From Gaiellasilicea sp963705515 (GTDB lineage: Bacteria > Actinomycetota > Thermoleophilia > Gaiellales > Gaiellaceae): a stretch of DNA of 64,000 nt. The position numbers and the translations under genes were made by a program. The stretch covers positions 248,001 to 312,000 of the forward strand of contig CAVPJV010000001.1 of assembly GCA_963705515.1 (NCBI GenBank), read 5' to 3'. Below the pieces are notes generated by a model that did not search any database, was not told where the DNA came from, and saw only the letters and a list, made by a program, of their open reading frames with translations. This document shows positions 16,650-25,579 of the stretch, piece by piece (positions within the stretch are counted from its first letter, which is position 1; the number at the start of each line of letters is the position of its first letter).

Positions 16650-17135
16650 ATGGCGATCGATCCCCGCGTGGACATCGGTCACGTCCACCTCAAGGTCGCG
16701 GACCTCGAGCGCGCGCTCGGCTTCTACGTCGGCGTGCTCGGCTTCGAGCTGCAGCAGCGGATGGGCGACCAGGCCGCCTTCATCTCGGCCGGCGACTACC
16801 ACCACCACATCGGCCTGAACACATGGGAGAGCCGCGGCGGCAGCGCGCCGCCACCCGGGTCGACGGGGCTCTACCACACCGCGATCCGCTATCCGGACCG
16901 CGTCCAGCTGGCCGACGCGCTGCGGCGGGTGGTCGAGGCCGGGATCCCGCTCAGCGGCGCGTCCGATCACGGCGTCAGCGAGGCGCTCTACCTGAACGAC
17001 CCGGACGGCAACGGCGTCGAGCTCTACCGCGACCGGCCGCGCGAGGAGTGGCCGCTCGACCCCGACGGCGGCGTCGCGATGATGAGCATCCCGCTCGACG
17101 TCGAAGCGCTGCTCGCCGAAGCACCGCGTCCGTAG
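16650..17135 (+). CDS. VOC-family (catechol-2,3-dioxygenase/glyoxalase-like) protein
   Basis: 161 residues with two beta-alpha-beta-beta-beta modules. Metal-ligand candidates are His in IGHVHLKVADLERALGFYV (about 14), His in GLYHTAIRY and Glu in GNGVELYRDR. The motif YLNDPDGNGVELYRDRPREEW is typical of CatE-like proteins. It may be a ring-cleavage dioxygenase or glyoxalase-type enzyme; the substrate is not evident. Nine nt downstream of the thioredoxin gene, so probably in one operon. Confidence 0.8.
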   Translation: MAIDPRVDIGHVHLKVADLERALGFYVGVLGFELQQRMGDQAAFISAGDYHHHIGLNTWESRGGSAPPPGSTGLYHTAIRYPDRVQLADALRRVVEAGIPLSGASDHGVSEALYLNDPDGNGVELYRDRPREEWPLDPDGGVAMMSIPLDVEALLAEAPRP

Positions 17136-17202
17136 CGGCTACCGACCCGCGATCCGCGGCAACCACGATGTCGGGCGCCGATGGCCCGGCGACGCTGCGG
17201 GC

Positions 17203-17655
17203 ATGCGCACGACGAAGAGCATCCAATTCCCCGTCTCGATCGACTGGGCGGGCGGCCGGCTCGTCCGCGCCGCCGTGCCGGGCAAGGAGACGATCCCGAT
17301 CGCGACGCCGCCCGAGTTCAAGGGGACCGACCTCGGCGTCTGGAGCCCGGAGGACTTCCTCGTCGCCGCCGCGGCCTCGTGCTTCACCGTCACGTTCCTC
17401 GCACTCGCCGAGCGCCGTGGCGTGACCGTGCACGACATCGCGGTGGACGGGGTCGGCCGGATGGGCCTCGGCGAGGACGGCCGGCTCGGCTTCCTCAGCG
17501 TTGACCTCAGCGCCCACCTCGTCACCGACCCGGGCCAGGAGGAGGCGGTCGTCGAGGCCGCCAAGCGGGCGGAGCAGGGATGCTTCGTCTCGCAGGCGCT
17601 GTCGGTTCCGGTCCGGCTGGAGACGCTCGTCCGCGTGGTGGCGCCCGCCGCCTGA
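17203..17655 (+). CDS. OsmC/Ohr-family peroxiredoxin-like protein
   Basis: 150 residues. Both redox cysteines of the OsmC family are present: VAAAASCFTVTFLALAE (about 63) and AEQGCFVSQALSVPV (about 126). The family reduces organic hydroperoxides with thiol cofactors. The ATG at 17203 fits the usual N-terminus. It follows the thioredoxin and VOC genes in the same orientation, which together suggests an oxidative/electrophile detoxification set. Confidence 0.85.
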   Translation: MRTTKSIQFPVSIDWAGGRLVRAAVPGKETIPIATPPEFKGTDLGVWSPEDFLVAAAASCFTVTFLALAERRGVTVHDIAVDGVGRMGLGEDGRLGFLSVDLSAHLVTDPGQEEAVVEAAKRAEQGCFVSQALSVPVRLETLVRVVAPAA

Positions 17656-17681
17656 CCGCTGCGCGGGAGTACGATCGAGGC

Positions 17682-17912
17682 ATGCCGAGGGGCTACATGG
17701 AAGGCCCGGCCGCCGAGGAGGCTGAGCGGCGGCTGGACGAGCTCGAGCGCGGCGCGCCTGCGGAGCACGAGGAGCGGCTCGCGGTCCTCGGCTCCACCGC
17801 CGACGACCCCGAGAAGCACTTCATCGGCTGGCGCGACCAGGTCGATCCGGACGCGCTCTTCGCCTCGGGGGAGGCGTGGGGCCTGTCGGTTGTTCGTCGC
17901 CGGGCCGAGTAG
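17682..17912 (+). CDS. Small hypothetical protein
   Basis: 76 residues, acidic and soluble, with AEEAERRLDELERGAPAEHEE as a likely helix and the ending GWRDQVDPDALFASGEAWGLSVV. No family is recognised. ATG at 17682, 26 nt after OsmC on the same strand; codon use fits the neighbours. Its last 92 nt are overlapped by a weak minus-strand ORF. Confidence 0.5.
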   Translation: MPRGYMEGPAAEEAERRLDELERGAPAEHEERLAVLGSTADDPEKHFIGWRDQVDPDALFASGEAWGLSVVRRRAE

Positions 17913-18009
17913 CCGTCTCGAGCGCGGGCCGCGGCGTCTCCTCCGGCCGCACGCCGTGGTCGTCCTGAAGCCGCTCGCTGGCGAAGCGGGAGTGGAGCTC
18001 GGGTTGCAC
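17821..18009 (-). CDS. Possible small ORF, 62 residues
   Basis: A GTG at 18009 follows a strong AAGGAGG site at 6 nt and opens 62 codons (QPELHSRFASERLQDDHG at the start, then Pro/Arg/Thr-rich). The ribosome site and location in an otherwise empty 200-nt gap support it. The second half overlaps the better-supported gene at 17682 and looks like antisense sequence. Might be a short real peptide with a ragged end; function unknown. Confidence 0.3.
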   Translation of the reverse strand: MQPELHSRFASERLQDDHGVRPEETPRPALETATRPGDEQPTGPTPPPRRRARPDRPGRASR

Positions 18010-18115
18010 GGGGTTCCTCCTTTGCCTTGCTTGCAACTCGGGTCCACCGTACGCATTTCTGCCGGGCCAACGCTCGTTTCGAGCGTCACGCGCGTGCGAT
18101 ACAACTAGGTAGGAC

Positions 18116-19965
18116 ATGGCGAAGGCCGTCGAGCAGCTCGATCGCGTGATCATCCGCTTTGCGGGCGACTCCGGGGACGGAATGCAGCTCACCGGCGACC
18201 GTTTCACGAGCGAGACGGCGATCATGGGCAACGATCTCGCCACCTTCCCGGACTTCCCGGCCGAGATCCGTGCGCCCGCCGGCTCCCTCCCGGGTGTCTC
18301 CGGCTTCCAGCTCCACTTCGCCGACCACGACATCCTCACGCCCGGCGACGCGCCGAACGTGCTCGTCGCGATGAACCCCGCGGCGCTGCGGACGAACGTG
18401 AAGGACCTGCCGAAGGGCGGCACGTTGATCGTCGACACCGACACGTTCAAGGAGCGCAACCTGCAGAAGGCCGGCTACGGGACGAGCCCGCTCGAGGACG
18501 GCTCGCTCGCCGACTACCACCTGCACGAGGTCGCGCTGACGTCGATGACCGTCGAGGCGCTGAAGGGGATCGAAGGGATCACCTCGCGCGAGGCCGAGCG
18601 CTCGAAGAACTTCTTCGCGCTCGGGCTGATGAGCTGGCTCTACCACCGGCCCACCGAGGGCACGCTCGAGTGGGTCGAGAAGAAGTTCGCGAAGCGGCCC
18701 GAGATCGCGCAGGCGAACGCGACCGCGTTCAAGGCCGGCTACGCGTACGGCGAGACCTCCGAGGACTTCGCGGTCAGCTACGAGATCGCCCCGGCGAAGA
18801 TGACGCCGGGCGTCTACCGGCAGATCAGCGGCAACACCGCGATCGCCTACGGGCTGATCGCCGCCTCGAAGCTCTCCGGGCTCGACCTCTTCCTCGGCGC
18901 CTACCCGATCACGCCGGCGAGCTCGATCCTCGAGGAGCTGGCGCGGCATAAGAGCTTCGGCGTTCGCACCTTCCAGGCCGAGGACGAGATCGCCGCCGTC
19001 GGAGCGGCGCTCGGCGCTGCGTTCGGCGGCTCGCTCGGCGTCACCACCTCCGCAGGCCCCGGGATCGTGCTCAAGCAGGAGACGATCGGGCTCGGGATCA
19101 TGCTCGAGCTGCCGCTGCTCGTCCTCGACATCCAGCGCGCCGGCCCCTCGACCGGGATGCCGACGAAGCCGGAGCAGGCCGACCTGCTGATGGTGCTGTT
19201 CGGGCGCAACTCCGAGAGCCCGGTGCCGGTGCTCGCGGCCTCGACGCCGTCGCAGTGCTTCCACGCCGCGATCGAGGCGGCGCGGATCGCGCTCAAGTAC
19301 CGCACGCCCGTCTACCTGCTCAGCGATGCCTATCTCGCGAACGGCTCCGAGCCGTGGCTGATCCCCGACGTTGCGGAGCTGCCGGACATCTCGACCGAGT
19401 TCGCCGCCGCCGACGCCGAGGAGGGCGAGTTCATGCCCTACGCGCGCGACCCCGAGACGCTGGCGCGGCCGTGGGCGATCCCGGGCACGCCGGGTCTCGA
19501 GCACCGGATCGGCGGGCTCGAGAAGGCCGACGTGACCGGCTCGATCTCGTACGACCCGGAGAACCACGACCTGATGACGCGGCTGCGGGCGGCGAAGGTG
19601 GCCGGGATCGCGAACGACATCCCCGCAGCTCGCCGTCGACGATCCCGACGGACGGCGCCGACACGCTCGTGCTCGGCTGGGGCTCGACGTACGGCCCGAT
19701 CGGCGCCGCGGTCAAGCGCGTGCGCCGCGCCGGGCACAGCGTCGCGCAGGCGCACCTCCACTACCTGAACCCGTTCCCGCGCAACACGGGCGAGGTGCTG
19801 CGCCGCTACGACAAGGTGCTGATCCCGGAGATGAACCTCGGCCAGCTGCTCCAGCTCGTGCGCGCCGAGTTCCTCGTCGACGCGGTCGGCTACAACCGCG
19901 TCCGCGGCACTCCCTTCAAGGCGTCCGAGCTCGCCGACGCGATCACGGCGCTGGTGGAGTCGTGA
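18116..19965 (+). CDS. korA: 2-oxoacid:ferredoxin oxidoreductase alpha subunit (frameshifted)
   Basis: Fused gamma-alpha subunit of KorAB, which decarboxylates 2-oxoglutarate (or a related 2-oxoacid) to the acyl-CoA with reduction of ferredoxin. N-terminal gamma domain: IRFAGDSGDGMQLTGDRF, FPAEIRAPAGSLPGVSGFQL. Alpha domain from about 235: ISGNTAIAYGLIAASKLSG, AYPITPASSILEELA, QAEDEIAAVGAALGAAFGG, TSAGPGIVLKQETIGLG. The frame breaks at about 19622-19655: dropping one base after GIANDIP gives QLAVDDPD, and a second drop gives DGADTLVLGWGSTYGPIGAA. The span is 3n+2, so two single-base insertions (or one deletion). The C-terminus is otherwise intact and overlaps the next gene by GTGA. Confidence 0.88.
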
Positions 19966-20210
19966 GGCCGAAGAAGAAGAGCCCCAGCGGGCGCGGCGTG
20001 CTGCTGAAGGAGCAGCCGTTCACGTTCCGCCAGCGCAGCGACGGCTCGGTTGCGATCTTCTGGAAACGCACTCGGGCCACCGTGCTCACCGGCAAGCTGG
20101 CGGAGAACTTCCTCGCCGTCTCGTCGGACTGCAGCGGCCAGGAGCTGCAGCTGCTGATGGCGAAGGCGACCGGCAACTTCAAGCGCGGCAACGAGAGGCG
20201 GAAGCGGTGA
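19962..20210 (+). CDS. Small basic protein between korA and korB
   Basis: 82 residues, strongly basic (MRPKKKSPSGRG at the N-terminus, FKRGNERRKR at the C-terminus), with a central hydrophobic patch DGSVAIFWKRTRATVLTGKL and two Cys-free helices. It is locked between korA and korB by GTGA overlaps at both ends (19962-19965 and 20207-20210), so it is cotranslated with them. No iron-sulfur ligand set is present (one Cys only), so it is not a ferredoxin or delta subunit. A KorAB-associated small subunit or RNA-binding protein are both possible. Confidence 0.7.
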   Translation: MRPKKKSPSGRGVLLKEQPFTFRQRSDGSVAIFWKRTRATVLTGKLAENFLAVSSDCSGQELQLLMAKATGNFKRGNERRKR

Positions 20211-21199
20211 GCGACGGCAACGGGCTCGTGCAGCTGACGAAGAAGGACTTCACGTCCGACCAGGAGGTGCGCTGGTGCCCGGGCTGCGGCGACTACGCGA
20301 TCCTGGCCGCCGTCCAGTCGTTCATGCCCGAGCTCGGCCTCAAGCGCGAGAACATCGTCTTCGTCTCCGGAATCGGCTGCGCTGCGCGCTTCCCGTACTA
20401 CATGGAGACGTACGGAATGCACTCGATCCACGGCCGCGCGCCGGCGATCGCGACGGGCTTGTCCGTGTCCCGCCCCGACCTGTCTGTCTGGGTCGTGACC
20501 GGCGACGGCGACTCGATGTCGATCGGAGGCAACCACCTGATCCACGCGCTGCGCCGGAACGTGAACCTGAAGATCCTGATGTTCAACAACCGCATCTACG
20601 GGCTGACAAAGGGCCAGTACTCGCCGACGAGCGAGCTGGGGAAGGTGACGAAGTCGACGCCGATGGGCTCCCTCGACCACCCGTTCAACCCGCTCTCGCT
20701 GGCGATCGGCGCCGAGGCGACGTTCGTCGCGCGCGCGATCGACACCGACAAGAAGGAGCTGACCGAGGTCCTCCGCGCCGCCGCCGAGCACAAGGGGAGC
20801 GCCTTCGTCGAGATCTACCAGAACTGCAACATCTACAACGACGGCGCCTTCGACTTCGTCCGCGACGAGAAGGAGAACCGGCTTTACCTCAGGAACGGCG
20901 AGCCGATCGTCTGGGGCGACAAGGGCCTGCGGCTCCTGCCGGACGGCTCGCCCGAGGTCGTGGCTGCGACCGACTCAGGCCTGCTCGTGCACGACGCGCA
21001 CTCGCACGAGCCGGCGCACGCGTTCCACCTCTCGCGGCTGACGCAGGCGTCGATCGGCGCGACCCCGATGGGCGTCTTCCGCTCGGTCGCGCGCCCGGTC
21101 TACGACGAGCTGATGGCGGAGCAGATCGGCGTCGCGAAGGCGAAGGGCGAAGGCGAGCTCGCGGCGCTTCTGGGTAGCGGCGACACCTGGACGATCTAG
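20207..21199 (+). CDS. korB: 2-oxoacid:ferredoxin oxidoreductase beta subunit
   Basis: 330 residues, thiamine-diphosphate-binding subunit of KorAB. WCPGCGDYAILAAVQ (about 23-37) and GIGCAARFPYYMETYG provide iron-sulfur Cys. The TPP motif begins VVTGDGDSMSIGGNHL and ends with the paired Asn residues in LMFNNRIYGLTKGQYSPTS. Conserved SIHGRAPAIATGL supports the Kor type. The C-terminus is full length. Third gene of the korA-19962-korB unit; no ferredoxin gene follows. Confidence 0.95.
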   Translation: MSDGNGLVQLTKKDFTSDQEVRWCPGCGDYAILAAVQSFMPELGLKRENIVFVSGIGCAARFPYYMETYGMHSIHGRAPAIATGLSVSRPDLSVWVVTGDGDSMSIGGNHLIHALRRNVNLKILMFNNRIYGLTKGQYSPTSELGKVTKSTPMGSLDHPFNPLSLAIGAEATFVARAIDTDKKELTEVLRAAAEHKGSAFVEIYQNCNIYNDGAFDFVRDEKENRLYLRNGEPIVWGDKGLRLLPDGSPEVVAATDSGLLVHDAHSHEPAHAFHLSRLTQASIGATPMGVFRSVARPVYDELMAEQIGVAKAKGEGELAALLGSGDTWTI

Positions 21200-21301
21200 C
21201 GCTCAGGCAGCTTTGTCCAGTGCTCCTCGTCAGGGGCTCTGGCCATTCAATCTGAGTAGCACGGACCAAATGGCTCTAACAGGTCCGCTCGAGCGAGCCG
21301 C

Positions 21302-21943
21302 TCAAGCCGTCGCGAACTCCGGCAGCGGCAGCTCCTGCTCCTCGAACACCGTCCGCGGGCCGCGGAGCTCGAGCGTCCGCAGCCAGTGAGCCTGGAGGTT
21401 GGGCCGCTCCCACGCCGCCGGCTCGAGGAACCGGCCCCAGCGGGTGAGCATGAACAGGAAGAAGTCGGCGACGGTGCGCTCGCCGCCTACGAGCCACTCG
21501 CGGCCGGCCCCCTCCTGACCTGCAAGGTGCGCGTCGATCCGGTCGTAGTGCCCGGCGAGCTCAGCGTCGGCCGCGTCCTTGACGCCCTCGCCCCCGTAGC
21601 GCTCCGGGTAGAAGTGCCGCATCTGCGCCGCCTGCACGGTGTTCGTCAGCCAGAACAGCCATCGGTAGAGCTCCGCTCGCGCGCGGCTTCCCGGGGGCGG
21701 GGCGAGCCGCACGTCCGGGTATTTCTCGGCGAGATAGAGGCAGATTGCGGCCGACTCCGTCAGCACCAGGTCGCCGTCCTCGAGCGTCGGGATCTTTCCC
21801 CACGGGTTGAGCGCCAGGTAGGCCTCGGAGGGACGCCCGTCTTCGTCGCGCTCGACGCGCACGAGCTCGTACGGCACACCGATCTCGGCGAGCGTCGCGT
21901 GCGGCGCCATCGCTGCCGTGCCGGGAAGGTAGTGGAGCCGCAT
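21302..21943 (-). CDS. Glutathione S-transferase-family protein
   Basis: 213 residues: an N-terminal thioredoxin-like domain (MRLHYLPGTAAMAPHATLAE; NPWGKIPTLEDGDLVLTESAAIC with the cis-Pro and ES pair that bind the gamma-glutamyl part) and an all-helical C-terminal domain (about 90-205). Many Actinobacteria lack glutathione, so the real thiol substrate may differ. Ends in a 100-nt gap after korB; transcribed toward it. Confidence 0.85.
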   Translation of the reverse strand: MRLHYLPGTAAMAPHATLAEIGVPYELVRVERDEDGRPSEAYLALNPWGKIPTLEDGDLVLTESAAICLYLAEKYPDVRLAPPPGSRARAELYRWLFWLTNTVQAAQMRHFYPERYGGEGVKDAADAELAGHYDRIDAHLAGQEGAGREWLVGGERTVADFFLFMLTRWGRFLEPAAWERPNLQAHWLRTLELRGPRTVFEEQELPLPEFATA

Positions 21944-21956
21944 CCCAGGGGACGCG

Positions 21957-22649
21957 CTACGTGGTCACAGGCGCCGGATCCGCCGGCTGCGATTTTGCCT
22001 GGCGCAGCCGGAAGTAGAGCAGCGTCAAGACCAGGGCGATGAACGGCGTCGTGAGCGTGCCGCTGACGATGTTGGCGACGAGGCTCTGCAGCCATCCGTC
22101 GAGTGGCGAGAGCACGATCGACAACACGATCTCGAATCCGAGCAGCACCAGGATCGCCAGCACGATCACGCCGAAGACGTTCCAGCCGTACCCGCGCACG
22201 AGCTCACGGCTCCGAGTGAACGCCGCCCCGGCCGGGGACCCCTCGAGTACGACGACCGGGATGACCAAGGCCCACCAGGTCATCAGGACGAGGCCGGGGA
22301 CGATCAGGAGCAACAGCCCGACGACGATGCCCAGACCGGCGAGGAGACCCGCCACGACGATCGATCCGAGCTGAGGCCGGACACGGTTGAACGTCTCGCC
22401 GAGCGACAGGTCGGCGCGACCGTCGCGGATGTCCTCGACCGCCTTGACGAGCGCACCTTGAACCCAGAAGAGGCCGACGAGCGAGACGATCGCCGCGATC
22501 AGCGCGCCGAGCCAGCTCAGAACGAGAGTGAGCAGCGCGCCGAGGATCGCGATGGCTACATAGACGACGAGTGCGATCGGGAGCAGGTGCCGCCAGTGCG
22601 CCTTGTAGTGCCCCCACGCCTCGCCGATCACGCCTTCGGTCGGACTCAT
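21957..22649 (-). CDS. Polytopic membrane protein, function unknown
   Basis: 230 residues with about six membrane segments, including LPIALVVYVAIAILGALLTL, SWLGALIAAIVSLVGLFWVQ and VLAILVLLGFEIVLSIVLSP. A central amphipathic motif GETFNRVRPQLGSIVVAGLL resembles the membrane domain found with glycerophosphodiester phosphodiesterases and YciC-like proteins. No transport or catalytic signature. Begins 14 nt downstream of nothing obvious; the GST gene lies 14 nt beyond its end on the same strand start-to-stop, so cotranscription is possible. Confidence 0.65.
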   Translation of the reverse strand: MSPTEGVIGEAWGHYKAHWRHLLPIALVVYVAIAILGALLTLVLSWLGALIAAIVSLVGLFWVQGALVKAVEDIRDGRADLSLGETFNRVRPQLGSIVVAGLLAGLGIVVGLLLLIVPGLVLMTWWALVIPVVVLEGSPAGAAFTRSRELVRGYGWNVFGVIVLAILVLLGFEIVLSIVLSPLDGWLQSLVANIVSGTLTTPFIALVLTLLYFRLRQAKSQPADPAPVTT

Positions 22650-22722
22650 CGGCCAACCCTACGCGAGTTGCCGGTTCCAGGGCCGCTGGAGTTCCGCCAC
22701 CCCGCGCGGATAGGCTCGCCGG

Positions 22723-24378
22723 ATGGTCACCGCCGACGAGATCGGCTCGATCGCCATCTTCGCCGGCCTCGCCGAGGCCGACCGCGAGCGGCTCGCGCGC
22801 GCGGCGGCGGACATCACGCTCGCGCCCGGCGAGTACGCCGCGCACGAGGGGGGAGAGCGCGCGCTCTTCGCCGTCCTCGACGGCAAGATCGAGGCGGTCA
22901 AGCTCGTCGACGGGATCCCGCGCGTCGTCGGCGAGCGCGACGTCGGCGACATCTTCGGCGAGGTCCCGATCTCGCTTGGGACGTTCTTCCCCGTCGGCTT
23001 CCGCGCCGCCGGGCCGACGCGCGTGCTGCGGATCGAGCCGAACGACTACCACGCCGTCTCGTCAGTTCAGCCCGACATCGCGAAGGAGGTCGGCAAGCTC
23101 GCGGCCGACCGCATGTCGGGGCCGCGCGGCCTGCAGGGCATCGCCGCGGACCCGCCGCCGCCGCGCGCGGTCGTCGTCGGGCACCGGCTCGATCCTTACT
23201 GCACCGAGCTGCGGCACTTCCTCGACCGCAACCAGATCAGCTTCCGCTGGATCGCACCGGACGCGCCCGACGCGGAGGAGCAGTGGGGCGGACCGCTCCC
23301 GCTGGCAGACGATTGCCCGGCGATCCGGATGGTGGATGGGAAGACCGTCGTCCGGCCGGAGCCTCGGCGTGTGGCGGAGCTGCTCGGCCTGACGACCGAG
23401 CCGGCCGCAGCGGAGTACGACGCTGTGATCGTCGGCGCCGGCCCGGCGGGGCTCGCGGCCGCGGTGTACGGCGCCTCGGAAGGGCTGCGCACGATCGTGA
23501 TCGAACGGGAGGCGCCGGGCGGCCAGGCGGGCACGTCGTCCCGGATCGAGAACTACCTCGGCTTCCCGTCGGGCGTCTCGGGCGAGGAGCTCGCGAGCCG
23601 CGCGCTGCAGCAGGCGTGGCGACTGGGCGCCGAGGTGCTCGTCACGCGGACGATCACTCGGATCGACGCGGCGACGCGGCAGGTGCACCTCGACGGCGGC
23701 GACGTCCTGCGCGCGCGGACGATCATCATTGCGTGCGGCGTCGCGTGGCGGCAGCTGAACGCCGAGGGGTTCGACCGGCTCGCCGGGAAGGGGATCTCGT
23801 ACGGCGCGGCGCGCAGCGACGCAGCGGCGTGTCACGGGCTCGACGTCCACATCGTCGGCGCCGGCAATTCGGCGGGGCAGGCAGCGCTGCACTTCTCGAA
23901 CCACGCGAGGAGCGTCACGCTGCTGTGCCGAGGTGAGTCGCTGGAGCGGAGCATGTCGCGCTATCTGATCGAGCAGCTCGAGGCCCACTCGAACATCACC
24001 GCCCACTACCGGACGAAGGTCGTGGCCGCCCACGGCGACGAGGCCCTCGAGGCGATCGAGGTCAGCAACGGCGACGGTGTCATTCAGCGTCTGGACTCGG
24101 GCGGCCTCTTCATCTTCATCGGCGCCGACGCGGAGACCGGCTGGCTGCCGCCGGAGATCGCGGTCGACGGCCACGGCTATGTGCTCACCGGCCCCGACGT
24201 GCGCGACGCCGGCCGCTGGGAGCTCGACCGCGACCCCTACCTGCTCGAGACGAGCGTCCCCGGCATCTTCGCGAGCGGCGACGTCCGCTTCGGCCCGGTC
24301 AAGCGCGTCGCGGCCGCCGTCGGCGAGGGCAGCATGGCGATCGCCTTCGTCCACCAGTACCTCAAGGACGCCTCCTGA
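22723..24378 (+). CDS. Fusion: cyclic-nucleotide-binding, glutaredoxin-like and thioredoxin-reductase-like domains
   Basis: 551 residues in three parts. 1-130: Crp-type nucleotide-binding domain (LAPGEYAAHEGGERALFAVL, GDIFGEVPISLG). 148-225: glutaredoxin-like fold with one Cys (LDPYC, C160) and cis-Pro in DDCPAIRMVDG. 232-551: FAD/NAD(P)H oxidoreductase of the thioredoxin reductase fold (VIVGAGPAGLAAAVYG, EREAPGGQAGTSSRIENYLG, VHIVGAGNSAGQAA, IFASGDVR). The usual CxxC of thioredoxin reductase is replaced by YGAARSD, so it cannot reduce thioredoxin in the standard way. Related fusions occur in Actinobacteria; electron acceptor unknown. Confidence 0.85.
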   Translation: MVTADEIGSIAIFAGLAEADRERLARAAADITLAPGEYAAHEGGERALFAVLDGKIEAVKLVDGIPRVVGERDVGDIFGEVPISLGTFFPVGFRAAGPTRVLRIEPNDYHAVSSVQPDIAKEVGKLAADRMSGPRGLQGIAADPPPPRAVVVGHRLDPYCTELRHFLDRNQISFRWIAPDAPDAEEQWGGPLPLADDCPAIRMVDGKTVVRPEPRRVAELLGLTTEPAAAEYDAVIVGAGPAGLAAAVYGASEGLRTIVIEREAPGGQAGTSSRIENYLGFPSGVSGEELASRALQQAWRLGAEVLVTRTITRIDAATRQVHLDGGDVLRARTIIIACGVAWRQLNAEGFDRLAGKGISYGAARSDAAACHGLDVHIVGAGNSAGQAALHFSNHARSVTLLCRGESLERSMSRYLIEQLEAHSNITAHYRTKVVAAHGDEALEAIEVSNGDGVIQRLDSGGLFIFIGADAETGWLPPEIAVDGHGYVLTGPDVRDAGRWELDRDPYLLETSVPGIFASGDVRFGPVKRVAAAVGEGSMAIAFVHQYLKDAS

Positions 24379-24478
24379 AAGCTGAACGAACGGCGGTCGA
24401 AAACGGGGCGACGGCCGATTACGGTCAGGACGGGCCTAGCTCCTACTAGGTACGCACAACTTCGAGAAGGGGTCACAC

Positions 24479-24910
24479 ATGAAGCGTCTGGTTTCTGCGG
24501 CGGCGGCCGCTCTTGTCGGTGCCGCGGTGCTCACGGTTGCGGCCGTGGCCGCCGTCGCACCGGGGACGTACAAGGGCCACCTGTACACCGGCGCGACGAA
24601 GATCGCCAATGCACCGGCCACGATCACGGTCGCCGGCAGCAAGGTCACGATCAAAGCGGCCAAGTTCGCGGTCAAGTGCCAGGGTGCGAGCGGCGCCTTC
24701 GACCAGCCTGCGGCGCCGATCAAGTACGAGTTCACGGGCACGCTCAAGGGCAATTCGGTCAGCGGCACCTACATCCCGCCGCTGGGCGGCACCGGCGAGT
24801 ACTTCACCGCGAAGCTCACCTACGCGGCGGCCACGAAGTCGTTCACCGGGAAGCTGTCGTTCGCCGGCAAGTGCCAGGGAACCTCGACGGTCAAGGCCAA
24901 GAAGGCCTAG
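24479..24910 (+). CDS. Small secreted protein, unknown function
   Basis: 143 residues. Signal peptide MKRLVSAAAAALVGAAVLTV with AVA-type cleavage near 27; the mature part is Gly/Thr/Lys-rich beta-strand sequence with repeated TYKGHLYTGATKIANAP and GTYIPPLGGTGEYFTAKL patterns and two Cys pairs (KCQGASG, GKCQGTS) that could form a disulfide. RBS GAGAAGGGG lies 9 nt before the ATG. A strong hairpin follows the stop, so it is probably monocistronic. Confidence 0.7.
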   Translation: MKRLVSAAAAALVGAAVLTVAAVAAVAPGTYKGHLYTGATKIANAPATITVAGSKVTIKAAKFAVKCQGASGAFDQPAAPIKYEFTGTLKGNSVSGTYIPPLGGTGEYFTAKLTYAAATKSFTGKLSFAGKCQGTSTVKAKKA

Positions 24911-24924
24911 CAATCTCGATGCAA

Positions 24925-24954
24925 GCGGGTGAGGGGACGGCGCCTCTCACCCGC
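24925..24954. terminator. Hairpin terminator between convergent genes
   Basis: GCGGGTGAGGGG and CCTCTCACCCGC form a 12-bp stem (one G-T pair) around a 6-nt loop, 14 nt after the stop at 24910 and overlapping the stop of the convergent GNAT gene. There is no T-tract. Best read as a bidirectional terminator. Confidence 0.65.
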
Positions 24955-25579
24955 GATCGCTCCCTGCGGCCGTGGCGCGTTCCCACTCCGATCTGAGGAG
25001 CGCGTACTCCACGTCGCCCTCCTCCTGGCCCTCGATGTAGTCGGGCCACGGCTGGTGGAAGATCCGCACGAACGTGAGCCCCGCCTTCTCCATCACGCGT
25101 CGTGACGCAGCGTTGACGACCATCGTCTCTGCGACGACGCGCTCGACGCCGAGCTCGGCGAAGCCCTTGTCGATCAAGGCGCGTGAGCCTTCCGTGGCAT
25201 AGCCCTTTCCCCAGGCGGACCTGCGCAGCCGGTAACCGAGCTCGATCTCGCCGGGCGGGGCGCCCTTCGCGGGGCGGAAGTGGAACCAACCAACGAACCG
25301 GTTCGTCGACTTCTCGACCGCGGCCCAGAAGCCGTAGCCCTCGAAGCGCTCGTAGTAGCCGAGGAACGCCGGCAGCACCTCGCTCTTGATCTCCTCACGC
25401 GGCGTCGGCTGGCCGCCGTTGATGAACTTCATTACCGCCGGGTCGCTGTCGAGCTCGACGAGGTTCTCGACGTCGTCTTCAATGAACCGCCGCAACACCA
25501 AGCGCTCGGTCTCAAGGAAGACCAAGCTCTCAGCCTTGGTCGAGTCGGTCGCGAAGGTGACGAGCGAGCGGCCACGCAC
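24947..25579 (-). CDS. GNAT N-acetyltransferase, RimJ/RimL type
   Basis: Up to 210 residues. The RimJ-type pattern FLETERLVLRRFIEDDVENL opens the domain; the acetyl-CoA loop is RRSAWGKGYATEGSRALIDKG (R/Q-x-x-G-x-A) and the end VNAASRRVMEKAGLTFVRIF is typical. It acetylates an N-terminal or small-molecule amine; the acceptor is unknown. The GTG at 25579 overlaps the upstream beta-lactamase-like gene by 50 nt; a TTG at 25525 just after that gene's stop gives a 192-residue protein starting LVFLETERL and may be the true start. Confidence 0.85.
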   Translation of the reverse strand: MRGRSLVTFATDSTKAESLVFLETERLVLRRFIEDDVENLVELDSDPAVMKFINGGQPTPREEIKSEVLPAFLGYYERFEGYGFWAAVEKSTNRFVGWFHFRPAKGAPPGEIELGYRLRRSAWGKGYATEGSRALIDKGFAELGVERVVAETMVVNAASRRVMEKAGLTFVRIFHQPWPDYIEGQEEGDVEYALLRSEWERATAAGSDRG

